Counted from the stretch's first letter, positions 27,501 through 35,948 are shown. The stretch: 64,000 nucleotides of DNA from DAIMZI01 sp036734025 (GCA_036734025.1 DAIMZI010000008.1:1-64000), one strand, 5' to 3'. Numbers and translations: made by a program. Notes: generated by a model from the letters alone, not told the origin.

Positions 27501-27926
27501 GAGATGATCATCATTCAGGCGCATGGTTATGCGCTGCGGGGCGAGGCGCCGCGCACTCTGAAGCGGCTGTTCGTGTTTGACGAAGCCTGGCGCGTGAAGG
27601 ACAGCAAGCGGCTGGTGGAACTGGCGCGCGAGGGCCGCGCCTTCGGCATCGCCATCGCCATCGGCACACAGTTTCCGACCGACATTTCCGACGATCTGGC
27701 GGGCAGTCTGGAGACGCAGATCTTCCTTTCAAATTCCGAGAGCAGTCATCAGGCCGCCACCGCCCGCAAGCTGAGCATGGGCAACAACGCCAGGCAGCTT
27801 CAGCAGATACAGCACACCATCGCCACGCTGCATCAGCTTCAGGGCTTCATCCGCAACCAGCATTATGCGCCATATGAGCTGGTCGAAATCCACCCGCATT
27901 ACCGCCGCCATGCGGACGAGAAGTGA
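24585..27926 (+). CDS. Two-domain P-loop ATPase: N-terminal AAA/STAND-like plus C-terminal HerA/FtsK-like motor
   Basis: 1113 residues from ATG 24585 (GGAG nine bases upstream; a TTG at 24570 is in frame). First ATPase: Walker A GGAGFGKT at 68-75 and Walker B VIAFDQLE with Asp327, the hh-h-DQ form seen in STAND/ORC-type domains. Residues about 560-760 form a linker ending in an Asp-rich run. Second ATPase: Walker A GDPGSGKT at 783-790, ILDFKNDYSEP, Walker B LFVFDEAW with Asp999-Glu1000, and GTQFPTDIS after it, as in HerA/VirB4/FtsK translocases. HerA-type motors pump DNA and are common in phage-defence systems paired with nucleases, but no nuclease domain is visible here. I do not know a named system with this architecture. 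Likely co-expressed with the preceding 363-aa gene. Confidence 0.85.
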   Translation: MTGLFSVFADQRFDHIFSQTASLQGAKDEVEFDVISLHANARAAISAAVDATQAGNPDTSARIALILGGAGFGKTHLLATSLRRLALDGGLYPAVLQMTAPVTDDNYEQWMLEAVIRELNNPYFAIPRLNDNVRALLRVLPAEDDVAFRQAVQNEDRGRCEALADSFAPLIAQARARSGAAPFLSPQDISDRLMEAALVAERNVPLMDLAKMLVGLLDGPEAESFRLSADAGEDDCLALIPQLARDLRKKIERRTHSAVSEDFLKALLLYFGGDLTGFDALCGQEADAGLPGLAFRPLATPEQRRRRLGDISVAARAVDGAFVIAFDQLESFWSLANEALYVRAIEKAVNLVQEFSNICIVLASLQAVYDELHDKLIESVRDRIQMSLPPTHLLPPNRDQLRALFHRRMGVIAEMASAGDADALMAFVPEWLINELAAARIRMREAVAEFARFRALARDLGRLPEESEFFVDVPAPPTSAHRETDREAEMAGVDYAKAWQDQLDSFSAKDAPDSDEERIELLRWAGEAVAQETASISLRADVTRLPDHDNTPALRVVITPHDEPEEVRLVGLCGAPNREYRLARQIQSVHRHAGEARPVVVGRQRLPRGRGAQVSRPLDAVRAQGGLVADLQPVDWQVLSAARAFASRHEGNPDFAHWRRVSAFLLNRVTPLRGIFLPQPHIAAVPVARTGATAGTNGHAHSETANGSLTAVADEAARLEPDAQIVAQDAPAPQQEQTPVIADDDDDDRFRVYLGQANAAGKVYWDPYRSDVRMLNFGFLVTGDPGSGKTQTLRVVIDAMARQGFPVCILDFKNDYSEPAFAKPLGLSIYNVRRGGLPFNPLQPVPEADGRVQPICHIHTVGEVIQRVFRLGTQQQAKLKNALKVSFEARGLNLQGWYREDEISAPGFGEVVEILREHKESESLLNRVDPLFDLGIFPSDDSARLSFPDLLNDRVVLDLHDLPNDEIKAAIAEMIIIQAHGYALRGEAPRTLKRLFVFDEAWRVKDSKRLVELAREGRAFGIAIAIGTQFPTDISDDLAGSLETQIFLSNSESSHQAATARKLSMGNNARQLQQIQHTIATLHQLQGFIRNQHYAPYELVEIHPHYRRHADEK

Positions 27927-27975
27927 TCTGGCTGGAGGGCGGGTACTCTTCGCAGTTGAACGGCGTCAGCCGTCG

Positions 27976-28011
27976 CCGGCATTGCGGTCGTCAGGTGCCC
28001 GTTGATGCCGG
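27976..28011. terminator. Possible hairpin between convergent ATPase gene and rppH
   Basis: CCGGCAT/ATGCCGG, a 7-base stem with a 22-base loop in the 107-base gap between gene ends. No U-run follows. Tentative. Confidence 0.22.
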
Positions 28012-28033
28012 AATGCTCTTGTGCCGAAATGCT

Positions 28034-28555
28034 CTAGCCGGCTCGAGCTTCGAATTGCGCCAGCAGCGGGGAAAACTCGACCACCAGCGCTTCATAGACC
28101 GACCGCTTGAACGGGATGACTTGGCCGGGCAAATCATTCAGACGCCCCCAGCGCCACTGGTCGAATTCCTGCTTGTGCGGCGGCTTGGGGATGATCGCGA
28201 AATCCGCATCATCGCCGAGATAGCGTAGGGCGAACCATTTCTGCCGCTGGCCGCGATATTTTCCCTTCAAGGCGACGCCGATCAGATGTTCGGGAAGGTC
28301 ATAGTCCAGCCAACCCGGCGTCGAGCCGAGGATTTCGGCATTCGCCGTGCCGGTTTCTTCATACAGTTCGCGCAGCGCTGCATCTTGCGGCGTTTCGCCG
28401 GGATCGATACCGCCTTGCGGACATTGCCAATAAGGAAGCGGCGCCCCTGGCTCGGCACTTGCGATGCGTCGGCCCTGCCAGACAAGTCCCGAGCCGTTGA
28501 TAAGGACGATGCCCACGCAAGCGCGGTACGGCAGGCCGACGGGGTCGATGCTCAT
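28034..28555 (-). CDS. rppH: RNA pyrophosphohydrolase
   Basis: 173-residue Nudix enzyme that removes pyrophosphate from the 5' end of mRNA, exposing it to RNase E. The Nudix box is complete: GGIDPGETPQDAALREL then YEETG. Upstream PYWQCPQ and downstream WFALRYLG are typical of RppH. ATG 28555 starts MSIDPVGLPYRACVGIVLI, the usual N-terminus; the frame extends 33 codons upstream without homology. Last gene of the envC-ctpA-deacetylase series, 46 bases after its neighbour. Functional partner of rne in this same window. Confidence 0.95.
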   Translation of the reverse strand: MSIDPVGLPYRACVGIVLINGSGLVWQGRRIASAEPGAPLPYWQCPQGGIDPGETPQDAALRELYEETGTANAEILGSTPGWLDYDLPEHLIGVALKGKYRGQRQKWFALRYLGDDADFAIIPKPPHKQEFDQWRWGRLNDLPGQVIPFKRSVYEALVVEFSPLLAQFEARAG

Positions 28556-28601
28556 CTTGCGTCCTTGTTCAAATCGGGCCAGGCGCGAAAGCCCAATCCC
28601 G

Positions 28602-30110
28602 CTATGAGCCTGCCAGCCGGCGCACCGGCAGCAGCACATATTCCTGGGGGTCAAGCTCCTCCAGCCATGCCTGCACGGTGCTCAGCGTATCGGGGAAGGC
28701 ATGGCCTATGCCGATTGCGCTGCCTTCGCTTTTTGCTGTCTGCGCGAGCCGGTCGAGGGCTGCGCGCACCGCCTCGGGCGATCGTTCGCTATCGATGATG
28801 ATGTTCGCCACCGTGTAAGGCATGGCGATTTGCCGGGCCATGTCGCGCGTGGCGGCGTTATAGGCCTTGCCGTCATCGATATAGACCAGGCCACGCGCCT
28901 TGAGTTCCAGCAGGATCGGACCGAACACGTCCGGCCGTCCGGCCAGCCCTTCGCCAAGATAATTTGTCACGCCGGTGATGCCTTCAAACCGGTCGAGCAG
29001 CCAGTCGAGATGTTCCAGATTTTCGCGGGTCGAGATGGATGTCAGCAGCGTGTGCGGGCCGGGGTTCGTAGTGGGATAATCCGCTGGCTCCAGTGGGATT
29101 TGCACGAGCACCTCGTGGCGATCATCGCGGGCGCGCTTGGCCCATGCCGGCAGATCGTTGCCATAGGGCACGAAGGCCAGCGCGATTTCGCGCGGCAGTC
29201 TCTCGACGGCCTGACGGGTCACAGTTTCATCCACGCCGAGACCGCGAATTATGAGACCAATACGCGCGCGCGGGCGCACATCCGGGCGGCGCGCGGGCAT
29301 CGAGGGTAGCGCGGCAGTGGTGATCGTAGTGTTTTCGGGAGCCGGTTCGGTTCCGGTCAGAAAGCTGCCGATCTGATTGGCAGGGTCAGTCGCGCGCGCT
29401 TCAGCCGTTTCATCCGCAGGCGCTGGCTCGGGTGATGGCGCCGGCGCGGCGCTCGCAGACGGCTCGGTGGCGGCAGCAACGGTGGTATCGGCAGCGCCAG
29501 ACGTGCGGTCTTCCGGAGCAGGCGGCAGATCAGAATCAATATCGGCTGGCGGATCAAAAGCGGCGGCAGCTTCATCGCGGGGCGCGGTGCTGTCGCGGTC
29601 CGAGGCAACCTGGGCCGCCAGCATCTGGGTCACCGAAACGACCTGCTGCGACGCATCCACGGTGGTGAGATTATCGAACGGGGAAGGCGCTTCGTCGTCC
29701 CGCGCCACTTCGTCGGTTGGGGTCTCGGGCTCGGCATTGGCAAGATCTGGTTGCGCTGGTTGCGCTGGTTGCGCGGCCTCACGTTCCCTGCGCGCCTGGC
29801 TCTGGGCTTCGAGCCTGGCCGCGATCACAGCCTCGATATCGCGGTCATCGGCGGTACGGACCTGGGGCTCGGTGTCGGCGCTCTGGTCCGGCGCATCGCG
29901 CAGCGACAGCAGGCGGCCGCTGTCCTGCTGCGGCTGGCCGTCTGTCGCGACAGCAGCGGATGTCCGGGCGGAGGCGGCACTGTGGCCGGAATCGATGATC
30001 AGGACGACAGCGCTGGCGGACTGATCCGTCTGAGGACCGACAGCAAGATAAGCCACGCCTGCAAAAATGGAGAAGGTAACCGCCGCAGCAGTCAGGATCA
30101 GTGCTCTCAT
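28602..30110 (-). CDS. Divergent polysaccharide deacetylase family protein (YibQ-like)
   Basis: 502-residue exported or membrane-anchored protein. Residues 1-25 (ALILTAAAVTFSIFAGVAYLA) form a signal anchor; about 30-285 is a disordered Ala/Pro/Glu/Asp-rich stretch; the C-terminal 220 residues are the DUF610/YibQ domain (RIGLIIRGLGVDETVT, VLVQIPLEPADYP, VYIDDGKAYN, GIGHAFPDTL). The fold is that of NodB-type deacetylases, with altered catalytic residues; activity is unproven. ATG 30110 preceded by GGGGGC; an upstream in-frame start at 30143 is possible. Sits between ctpA and rppH as in other alphaproteobacteria, suggesting an envelope role with EnvC and CtpA. Confidence 0.87.
   Translation of the reverse strand: MRALILTAAAVTFSIFAGVAYLAVGPQTDQSASAVVLIIDSGHSAASARTSAAVATDGQPQQDSGRLLSLRDAPDQSADTEPQVRTADDRDIEAVIAARLEAQSQARREREAAQPAQPAQPDLANAEPETPTDEVARDDEAPSPFDNLTTVDASQQVVSVTQMLAAQVASDRDSTAPRDEAAAAFDPPADIDSDLPPAPEDRTSGAADTTVAAATEPSASAAPAPSPEPAPADETAEARATDPANQIGSFLTGTEPAPENTTITTAALPSMPARRPDVRPRARIGLIIRGLGVDETVTRQAVERLPREIALAFVPYGNDLPAWAKRARDDRHEVLVQIPLEPADYPTTNPGPHTLLTSISTRENLEHLDWLLDRFEGITGVTNYLGEGLAGRPDVFGPILLELKARGLVYIDDGKAYNAATRDMARQIAMPYTVANIIIDSERSPEAVRAALDRLAQTAKSEGSAIGIGHAFPDTLSTVQAWLEELDPQEYVLLPVRRLAGS
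29748..29774. repeat. Three exact 9-bp repeats inside the YibQ-like gene
   Basis: TGGTTGCGC repeated three times without interruption at 29748-29756, 29757-29765 and 29766-29774. On the coding strand this gives an in-frame Gln-Pro-Ala triple repeat in the disordered linker, where copy-number change would be tolerated. Confidence 0.88.
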
Positions 30111-30219
30111 TTTGCCCCCGGTCGATCCCGCCAGCCCGGCCACCAGGGCCGGAGGCGATCGCCACCACGGCTTAGATCAGAAATGCCGTGGCGGCAATCA
30201 CATCCTGGGAGGCGAGATC

Positions 30220-31566
30220 CTAGTTCGGCACGCCCTCTGCGGGCCGCGCGAGATTTTCCGCCTTGTTTTGAATCACCTCGGCGTCAGGTGCAATACCGTG
30301 AAGAAACTTTATGGCGAATTGGAGCTGGTTGTCCTCGGCTTTATCCTTGGGGACATAGGCCACGCTGCCCGAATCCTCCTCACCATCTTCCGCGCTCAGA
30401 TGTCCACGCAGACTGGCTTCGCCGCTCGGCTTGCTCATCCGGGCCCTGAGTTCCTCGGGAAGATCCTGCTCCACGCGATAGTCAGGAACAATGCCCTTTG
30501 CCTGGATCGACCGTCCGGAAGGCGTGTAATAGCGCGCCGTCGTCAACCGGATCGCACCGTTGGAGCCGAGCGGAATGATGGTCTGGACCGAGCCCTTGCC
30601 GAACGAGCGCGTGCCGATGACGGTCGCCCGCTTGTGATCCTGCAAGGCGCCCGCCACGATCTCGGAGGCCGACGCGGAACCGCCATTGATCAACACGACC
30701 ACCTTGTGGCCGCCTGTAAGGTCACCAAAGCTGGCATTTTCCCGCTTCGACTCGCTGTTCTTGCGCCCGCGGGTCAGGACGATGGCCCCCTGGTCGAGGA
30801 ACGCATCGGACACCGAGATGGCCTGATCGAGCAATCCGCCCGGATTGTTTCGCAGGTCGATGATGAACCCAACCAGCTTGGGCCCGAGTTCGTTGCGCAC
30901 GCTCTGGATCGCCGCCTTGAGCTGATCGTAGGTCTGTTCGCTGAAGGTCGTGACCCGGATATAGCCCACATCGCCCTCGACACTGTACCGTACCGGGTTG
31001 ATGCGGATGATATCGCGGGTAATCTTGAGGTCGAACGGATCATCAACGCCCGAGCGCACGACCGTAACCATGATGTCGGTATTGATCGGGCCGCGCATCC
31101 GCTCGACTGCCTGTTCCAGGGTCAGCCCACGGATGGACTCGCCATCCAGATGGGTGATGAAGTCGCCCGCCAATAGGCCCGCGCGTTCGGCCGGGGTGTT
31201 CTCGATGGGCGTGACCACCTTGACCACGCTTTCCTCCATGGTGACCTCGATGCCGAGGCCGCCAAATTCGCCGCGCGTCTGCACCTTCATGTCACGGAAA
31301 TGTCGCGGGTTGAGATAAGCGGAATGCGGGTCAAGTCCGGCCAACATGCCGTTGATGGCTGATTCGATCAGCTCCTCCGCCTCCGGCTCTTCGACATAGT
31401 CGGAACGGATCCGCTCCAGCACATCGCCGAACAGATCAAGATGGCGGTAGACTTCTGCATCTTCCGCGAATGCGGTCTGGGCGCGCGACAAGTTCAAAAC
31501 TGTGTTACCGGCGGCCACTCCGGCCAGAACGAGGAACACCCAGAGCGCGATTTCGGATCTTCGCAT
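30220..31566 (-). CDS. ctpA: C-terminal processing protease, S41 family
   Basis: 448-residue periplasmic serine protease with an N-terminal membrane anchor (about 7-28). PDZ domain around residues 98-175 (GGLGIEV, ENTPAERAGLLAGD, GPINTDI). Catalytic Ser299 in GGSASASEI and Lys324 in FGKGSVQ form the Ser-Lys dyad, 25 residues apart as in Prc. CtpA enzymes in other bacteria degrade or process envelope proteins, including peptidoglycan hydrolases; the adjacent envC fits that. Follows envC by four bases. Confidence 0.95.
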   Translation of the reverse strand: MRRSEIALWVFLVLAGVAAGNTVLNLSRAQTAFAEDAEVYRHLDLFGDVLERIRSDYVEEPEAEELIESAINGMLAGLDPHSAYLNPRHFRDMKVQTRGEFGGLGIEVTMEESVVKVVTPIENTPAERAGLLAGDFITHLDGESIRGLTLEQAVERMRGPINTDIMVTVVRSGVDDPFDLKITRDIIRINPVRYSVEGDVGYIRVTTFSEQTYDQLKAAIQSVRNELGPKLVGFIIDLRNNPGGLLDQAISVSDAFLDQGAIVLTRGRKNSESKRENASFGDLTGGHKVVVLINGGSASASEIVAGALQDHKRATVIGTRSFGKGSVQTIIPLGSNGAIRLTTARYYTPSGRSIQAKGIVPDYRVEQDLPEELRARMSKPSGEASLRGHLSAEDGEEDSGSVAYVPKDKAEDNQLQFAIKFLHGIAPDAEVIQNKAENLARPAEGVPN

Positions 31567-31570
31567 AGAC

Positions 31571-32959
31571 TTAACCCTTTCCTAGGCCAGCCGCCCACCA
31601 GGGCTGCGGATTGACGGGCCGGTCATCTTTACGGAACTCGACATACAGGGTCCGGCCCGAGCCGGAAGTTTCCGCAGTTTCCCCGCCACGGCCCATGACC
31701 GCAACCGGTTCTCCAGCTAGTACAAACTGCCCGCGTCGAACATGGATCTCATCCATGCCAGCCAATAGTATATGATACCCTTGTCCGGCATTGATGATCA
31801 ATAGTTGCCTATATGTTCGGAAGCGGCCGGCAAACACCACCCAGCCATCGGCTGGCGACTTCACAAGTGCCTGTGCACGCGTTTCTATCGAAATGCCACG
31901 GGACTCGATGCCCAGTTCATCACGCTCGCCATAATCGCGCTTCACGGGCCCGACGGCAGGGAGCAGGACCAGCCCTTGCGCCTGGCCGAACGGGATCGCC
32001 GGCTTCATGCGGCCCGGCTGAACGAACGCGGCCTGCTGGGCGAGCGGTTTCAGCTCCACGGTCTGGCCTTCACGCAATTCACGCTCATACTCTCCCAATC
32101 CCGACATGCTGGCGACATCATCATTTAACGCCTTGAGCAGCTCTCCCAGATCAGTGATCGTGCCGGCGTGGCGCTGCGCCGCCTGATCGAGCATGCCCAG
32201 ACGCTGCTGTTCAGCACTGAGCCGTTCCTGGCGCGCGGCGATCAGATCCCGGGTTTCTGCGCGCAGACGATCCCATTCTTCCTTTTCTTGCGCCAGTTGC
32301 TGCGAGCGCATCTCCAGATCGGAGAGGATGCCAACTAGTCGCGACAGCTCGGCCGAAAGCGTATCCGCCTCGCTCTTGAGCTTGGGAAAGAAACTGTTCA
32401 GCAGCATGCCGCTGCGTACCATCTTCAAGGCGTCATCGCGCTGCGTAACCAGAGCGGGCGGCGGCTCGCGCCCCAGTCTCTGCATGATGGCGAGCAATTT
32501 TCCGATCTCTCCATGCTGTTCGGTCAGCCGTAGGCGCACGGTCGACTCCTCGCCGCGGAGCTTTTCCAGTTGCTGCTCCAGTTCGGCAAGCCGCGTCTCG
32601 CTATGTGTCACCTTTTCGGCCGTCTCCAGAAGTTCTTCATTCAGCCGCGCATGATCCTCCTCCAGCGTTGCGACATCTCGGCGCACGTCTTCGCGCTCGC
32701 CCTCGATGCGCCGAAGCTGGCGCTCGTGCTGCTTATACAGTTCACGAGCTTGCTCGGGAGTTAACTGCGACCGATCTTCCTCGCTCAGCCCTATCAAAGG
32801 GCGCTCGGGCTTGGCCTGGGGCAGCGGCATTTCGGCGCCGGGCTCACCCACTGTCTGCGCTTGCAGCGGCCATGTTGCCAACAGCGCAACCAACAGCATT
32901 GACGCGGCCCACCACGCTTTCACTTTCGCTCCCTTCGCCACGTTATGACGATGCCTCAT
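31571..32959 (-). CDS. envC: Murein hydrolase activator EnvC-like, degenerate M23 domain
   Basis: 462-residue exported protein: signal peptide about 14-35 (WWAASMLLVALLATWPLQA), a long coiled coil about 60-290 rich in Glu, Arg and Leu, then a LytM/M23 domain about 345-460. The zinc ligands of active M23 peptidases are lost: the region expected to carry His-x-His reads LYVEFRKDD, and no His-x3-Asp is seen. This is the pattern of EnvC activators, which switch on septal amidases; AmiC at 7.3 kb is the likely client. Start overlaps the yciB stop in an ATGA. The N-terminus has some extra residues before the signal peptide. Confidence 0.9.
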   Translation of the reverse strand: MRHRHNVAKGAKVKAWWAASMLLVALLATWPLQAQTVGEPGAEMPLPQAKPERPLIGLSEEDRSQLTPEQARELYKQHERQLRRIEGEREDVRRDVATLEEDHARLNEELLETAEKVTHSETRLAELEQQLEKLRGEESTVRLRLTEQHGEIGKLLAIMQRLGREPPPALVTQRDDALKMVRSGMLLNSFFPKLKSEADTLSAELSRLVGILSDLEMRSQQLAQEKEEWDRLRAETRDLIAARQERLSAEQQRLGMLDQAAQRHAGTITDLGELLKALNDDVASMSGLGEYERELREGQTVELKPLAQQAAFVQPGRMKPAIPFGQAQGLVLLPAVGPVKRDYGERDELGIESRGISIETRAQALVKSPADGWVVFAGRFRTYRQLLIINAGQGYHILLAGMDEIHVRRGQFVLAGEPVAVMGRGGETAETSGSGRTLYVEFRKDDRPVNPQPWWAAGLGKG

Positions 32960-33591
32960 TGCGTGGTCTTGACCTCCCCGGCGGTCTTTGCGCTGGCTTC
33001 TTCGGGTTCAGGCGAGATCTGATAACGCTGCATCAGATTGATCTGGAACAGGCTGAACACCAGCGTCAGAGGCCCGATGCCGAAGACCTTGAAGTTGAGC
33101 CAGACATCACTCGAAAAGTTGCGCCAGACGATTTCGTTGAGCACCGCAAGAAAGAGAAAGAATATTGCCCACCGGAAGGTCAGCTTGCGCCAGCCTTCTT
33201 CGCGCAGTTGAAAAACATCCTCGAACAGATATTTCAACAGCGATTTGCCGTAAGCAAGGCCGCCAAGAAGCACCAAGGCGAACAATGTGTTGGTGATCGT
33301 CGGCTTCAGCTTGATGAACAGATCGTCGCGAAGATAAAGCGTCAGCCCGCCCATGATAAAGACGACGACCGCGCTGACCAGCGGCATTGTCGGGATCTTG
33401 CCGAACAGGATCAGACTGGCTGCGAGCGACACCAGGGTCGCGGCCATGAATGCGCCGGTGGCGACGAAGATATCGGTCCACGAGTTCACGACGAAGAAGA
33501 CGATCAGCGGGCCGATCTCAACGACCAGCTTCACGATCTGCATCGTCACTGATCGCGGCTGCTCCGGCTTGGCGGTGATTGGCTTGCTCAT
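32956..33591 (-). CDS. yciB: Inner membrane-spanning protein YciB (septation protein A)
   Basis: 211-residue protein with five to six membrane helices. The family signatures are clear: ELGPLIVFF-like VEIGPLIVFFVVN near the N-terminus, GGLTLYLRDDLFIKLKPTI in the middle, and WLNFKVFGIGPLTLVFSLFQ near the end. YciB interacts with cell-wall elongation and division proteins in enterobacteria; loss of the related Shigella ispA impairs septation. The C-terminal tail of about 20 residues is charged. It follows ftsY by 27 bases and overlaps envC by four. Confidence 0.95.
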   Translation of the reverse strand: MSKPITAKPEQPRSVTMQIVKLVVEIGPLIVFFVVNSWTDIFVATGAFMAATLVSLAASLILFGKIPTMPLVSAVVVFIMGGLTLYLRDDLFIKLKPTITNTLFALVLLGGLAYGKSLLKYLFEDVFQLREEGWRKLTFRWAIFFLFLAVLNEIVWRNFSSDVWLNFKVFGIGPLTLVFSLFQINLMQRYQISPEPEEASAKTAGEVKTTQ

Positions 33592-33618
33592 TCTGCCCCG
33601 GATTTCCTGCTCATCAGG

Positions 33619-34695
33619 TCAATTCGCAGCGATCGCATGGGCGAATTCGCTCGCGTCGAACGGCTGTAGATCATCGATGTCCTCGCCCACGCCGATGGCA
33701 TGAACGGGTAGCTTGTGCCGGTCTGCGATCGCAACCAGAATGCCGCCGCGTGCGGTGCCGTCCAGCTTGGTCATGACCAGCCCGGTGACACCGGCGATCT
33801 TCCTGAAGACCTCGACCTGTTGCAGCGCATTCTGGCCGGTCGTGGCATCAAGCGTCAGCAACACCGTATGCGGCGCGCTCGGATCAAGCTTGCGGATCAC
33901 ACGGATCACCTTTTCCAGCTCGGCCATCAGGGCGGTCTTGTTCTGTAGCCGGCCGGCGGTATCGATCAGCAGAATATCGCAGGCTTCATCGCGCGCGCGC
34001 TTGAGCGCATCGAACGCCAGCCCAGCGGCATCAGCGCCGATCTCGCCAGCCACGACTGGCGCGCCGACGCGCTCACCCCAGATCTTGAGCTGCTCAATGG
34101 CGGCGGCGCGGAACGTATCGCCCGCGGCCAGCATCGGCCGATAGCCCTCGCCGGCGAACTTGTGGGCGAGCTTGCCGATGGTCGTGGTCTTGCCGGTTCC
34201 GTTCACGCCGACCACCAGGATCACATGGGGCTTGTGCGCCTTGTCTATGAGCAGGGGCTGCGCGACCGGCGCAAGCACGTTCTCGACTTCACGCGCCAGC
34301 ACGTCACGCACTTCCTGAGGGCTGATCTCCCGGTCATATCTGCTCTGGGCCAGCGTCTCGGTTATGCGCATGGAAGTCTCGACGCCGAGATCGGACTGGA
34401 TCAAAAGATCTTCGAGTTCCTGGATCGTGTCGTCATCGAGCTTGCGCCTGACGAAGACCGATGAAATGCCATCCGACAGGCGCGCCGAAGTCTTGGCCAG
34501 CCCGCCGCGCAGCCGTCCGAACCAGCCAGCGCCGTCCTGAGCTTGCGGGACATCAGTGGCATTGTCCGGTTTTTCCTGCGCCGCGGAGGCAGGCGCGTCA
34601 GCCGGCTCGGTTGGCGTCGCTGGTGGAATTTCCTGCGTCTCGGCGCCAAACAGGCGCCCCAGCAACCCGACCTTCTTTGCGTCCTGCCCGCTCAC
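33619..34695 (-). CDS. ftsY: Signal recognition particle receptor FtsY
   Basis: 358-residue SRP GTPase that docks ribosome-nascent chain complexes at the membrane. Acidic/Ala-Pro-rich A region (1-55), N domain helices, and G domain with P-loop GVNGTGKTT at 163-171, AAGDTFRAAAIEQL, DTAGR at 245-249 and TKLDGTARGG. The A domain is short compared with E. coli, common in this class. The start is a GTG at 34695 whose bases overlap the mtaB stop (GTGA), indicating translational coupling. Confidence 0.96.
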   Translation of the reverse strand: MSGQDAKKVGLLGRLFGAETQEIPPATPTEPADAPASAAQEKPDNATDVPQAQDGAGWFGRLRGGLAKTSARLSDGISSVFVRRKLDDDTIQELEDLLIQSDLGVETSMRITETLAQSRYDREISPQEVRDVLAREVENVLAPVAQPLLIDKAHKPHVILVVGVNGTGKTTTIGKLAHKFAGEGYRPMLAAGDTFRAAAIEQLKIWGERVGAPVVAGEIGADAAGLAFDALKRARDEACDILLIDTAGRLQNKTALMAELEKVIRVIRKLDPSAPHTVLLTLDATTGQNALQQVEVFRKIAGVTGLVMTKLDGTARGGILVAIADRHKLPVHAIGVGEDIDDLQPFDASEFAHAIAAN

Positions 34696-35948
34696 GCCGC
34701 TATTGTCCCTTCGAGCCTGCGGTCCCGAACTCCGGACACTTCCGCAAGCACCATGGTGCCCGGCTCCCGCTCACCGGGCAAGACAATCTCAGAGAATTGT
34801 GGCGTTCGTCCGATGTCGGGGCGCTCCATCAGAACGCGAACGCGAGCGCCGACCTGCGCATTCAGATGCGCGGCCATGGCTTCTTCGCCCTTCCGGCGCA
34901 GACTGTGCGCGCGCGCCTTCACCATCTGGCGGTCGAGCTGGGGCATGCGCGCCGCCGGCGTGCCCGGGCGCGGCGAAAACGGAAAGACATGCAGATGCTG
35001 GATGCCGCAATCATCGACGAGGCGCAGCGAGTTCTCGAACATCTCTTCGGTCTCGGTGGGAAAACCCGCGATGAGATCGGCGCCGAAGGCGATATCGGGC
35101 CGCAGGCGGCGTGCCTGTTCACAAAAATCGACGGCATGGGCGCGCAGGTGACGGCGCTTCATGCGCTTCAGGATCATGTCATCGCCCGACTGCAGCGACA
35201 AGTGCAGATGCGGCATCAGCCGCTCTTCCTCGGCAAGCGCGATCATCAGATCGGGGTCGGCTTCGATCGTGTCGATGGATGATAGCCGCAGCCGGTCAAG
35301 CTCGGGCACCAGCCGCAGGATCTTGCGCGTCAGCCGGCCGAGCGTCATCGGGCCGGGCAGGTCGCCGCCATAGGCCGTCAGATCAACGCCGGTCAGGACG
35401 ACCTCCCGATAGCCTTGCTCGACCAGCAGCCGAACCTGGCGCACAACCTCGCCGGCCGGCACCGAGCGCGATGGACCGCGGCCGAACGGAATGATGCAGA
35501 AGGTGCAGCGGTGATCGCAGCCGTTCTGGATCTGGACGAAGGCGCGTGCACGCGTGCCGAAGCCGGCTATCAGATGACCCGCAGTCTCGCGCACCGACAT
35601 GATATCGCCGACCACAACCCGTGCGGCTTCGCCGGACGCCAGCGCATCGAAGGTGGCCCGCTGCATCTTTTCCGCATTGCCGATGACGGCATCGACCTCA
35701 TCCATGGCGGCAAAGCGTTCGGGCTCGGTCTGCGCGGCGCAGCCGGTGACGATGATCCGTGCGCCGGGATGTTCGCGGCGAGCCCGGCGGATGGCCTGCG
35801 CCGCCTGGCGCACGGCTTCTCCCGTGACTGCGCATGTGTTGATGATGACCGCCTCGCCCAGCCCGGCAGCGCGGGCATGTTCCACCATCGCCTGGCTTTC
35901 GTTGGCGTTCAGCCGACAGCCGAAGCTTATCACCGTGGGCGCACTCAC
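34692..35948 (-). CDS. mtaB: tRNA (N6-threonylcarbamoyladenosine-37-C2) methylthiotransferase MtaB
   Basis: 418-residue radical-SAM enzyme that converts t6A37 to ms2t6A in ANN-decoding tRNAs. MTTase N-terminal domain with three cluster cysteines (FGCRLNANES, NTCAVT, VTGCAAQ), radical SAM motif CDHRCTFC, and a C-terminal TRAM domain. GTG 35948 starts VSAPTVISFGCRLN and overlaps the dapF stop as GTGA; the longer frame upstream lies inside dapF and lacks homology. Its substrate t6A depends on TsaE, encoded at 44.7 kb. dapF-mtaB-ftsY form a tightly coupled operon. Confidence 0.95.
   Translation of the reverse strand: MSAPTVISFGCRLNANESQAMVEHARAAGLGEAVIINTCAVTGEAVRQAAQAIRRARREHPGARIIVTGCAAQTEPERFAAMDEVDAVIGNAEKMQRATFDALASGEAARVVVGDIMSVRETAGHLIAGFGTRARAFVQIQNGCDHRCTFCIIPFGRGPSRSVPAGEVVRQVRLLVEQGYREVVLTGVDLTAYGGDLPGPMTLGRLTRKILRLVPELDRLRLSSIDTIEADPDLMIALAEEERLMPHLHLSLQSGDDMILKRMKRRHLRAHAVDFCEQARRLRPDIAFGADLIAGFPTETEEMFENSLRLVDDCGIQHLHVFPFSPRPGTPAARMPQLDRQMVKARAHSLRRKGEEAMAAHLNAQVGARVRVLMERPDIGRTPQFSEIVLPGEREPGTMVLAEVSGVRDRRLEGTIAA

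Noticed and set aside
27923..28228. 101-codon frame after the HerA-like gene
   Set aside because: Mostly antisense to rppH, no Shine-Dalgarno and no similarity; the four-base overlap with the ATPase stop is by chance.
30067..31176. 369-codon plus-strand frame opposite ctpA
   Set aside because: Shadow of a clear S41 protease gene; no start signal.
31571..32959. EnvC-like gene as an active M23 endopeptidase
   Set aside because: Zinc-ligand histidines are missing from the LytM domain, so an activator role is the better call.
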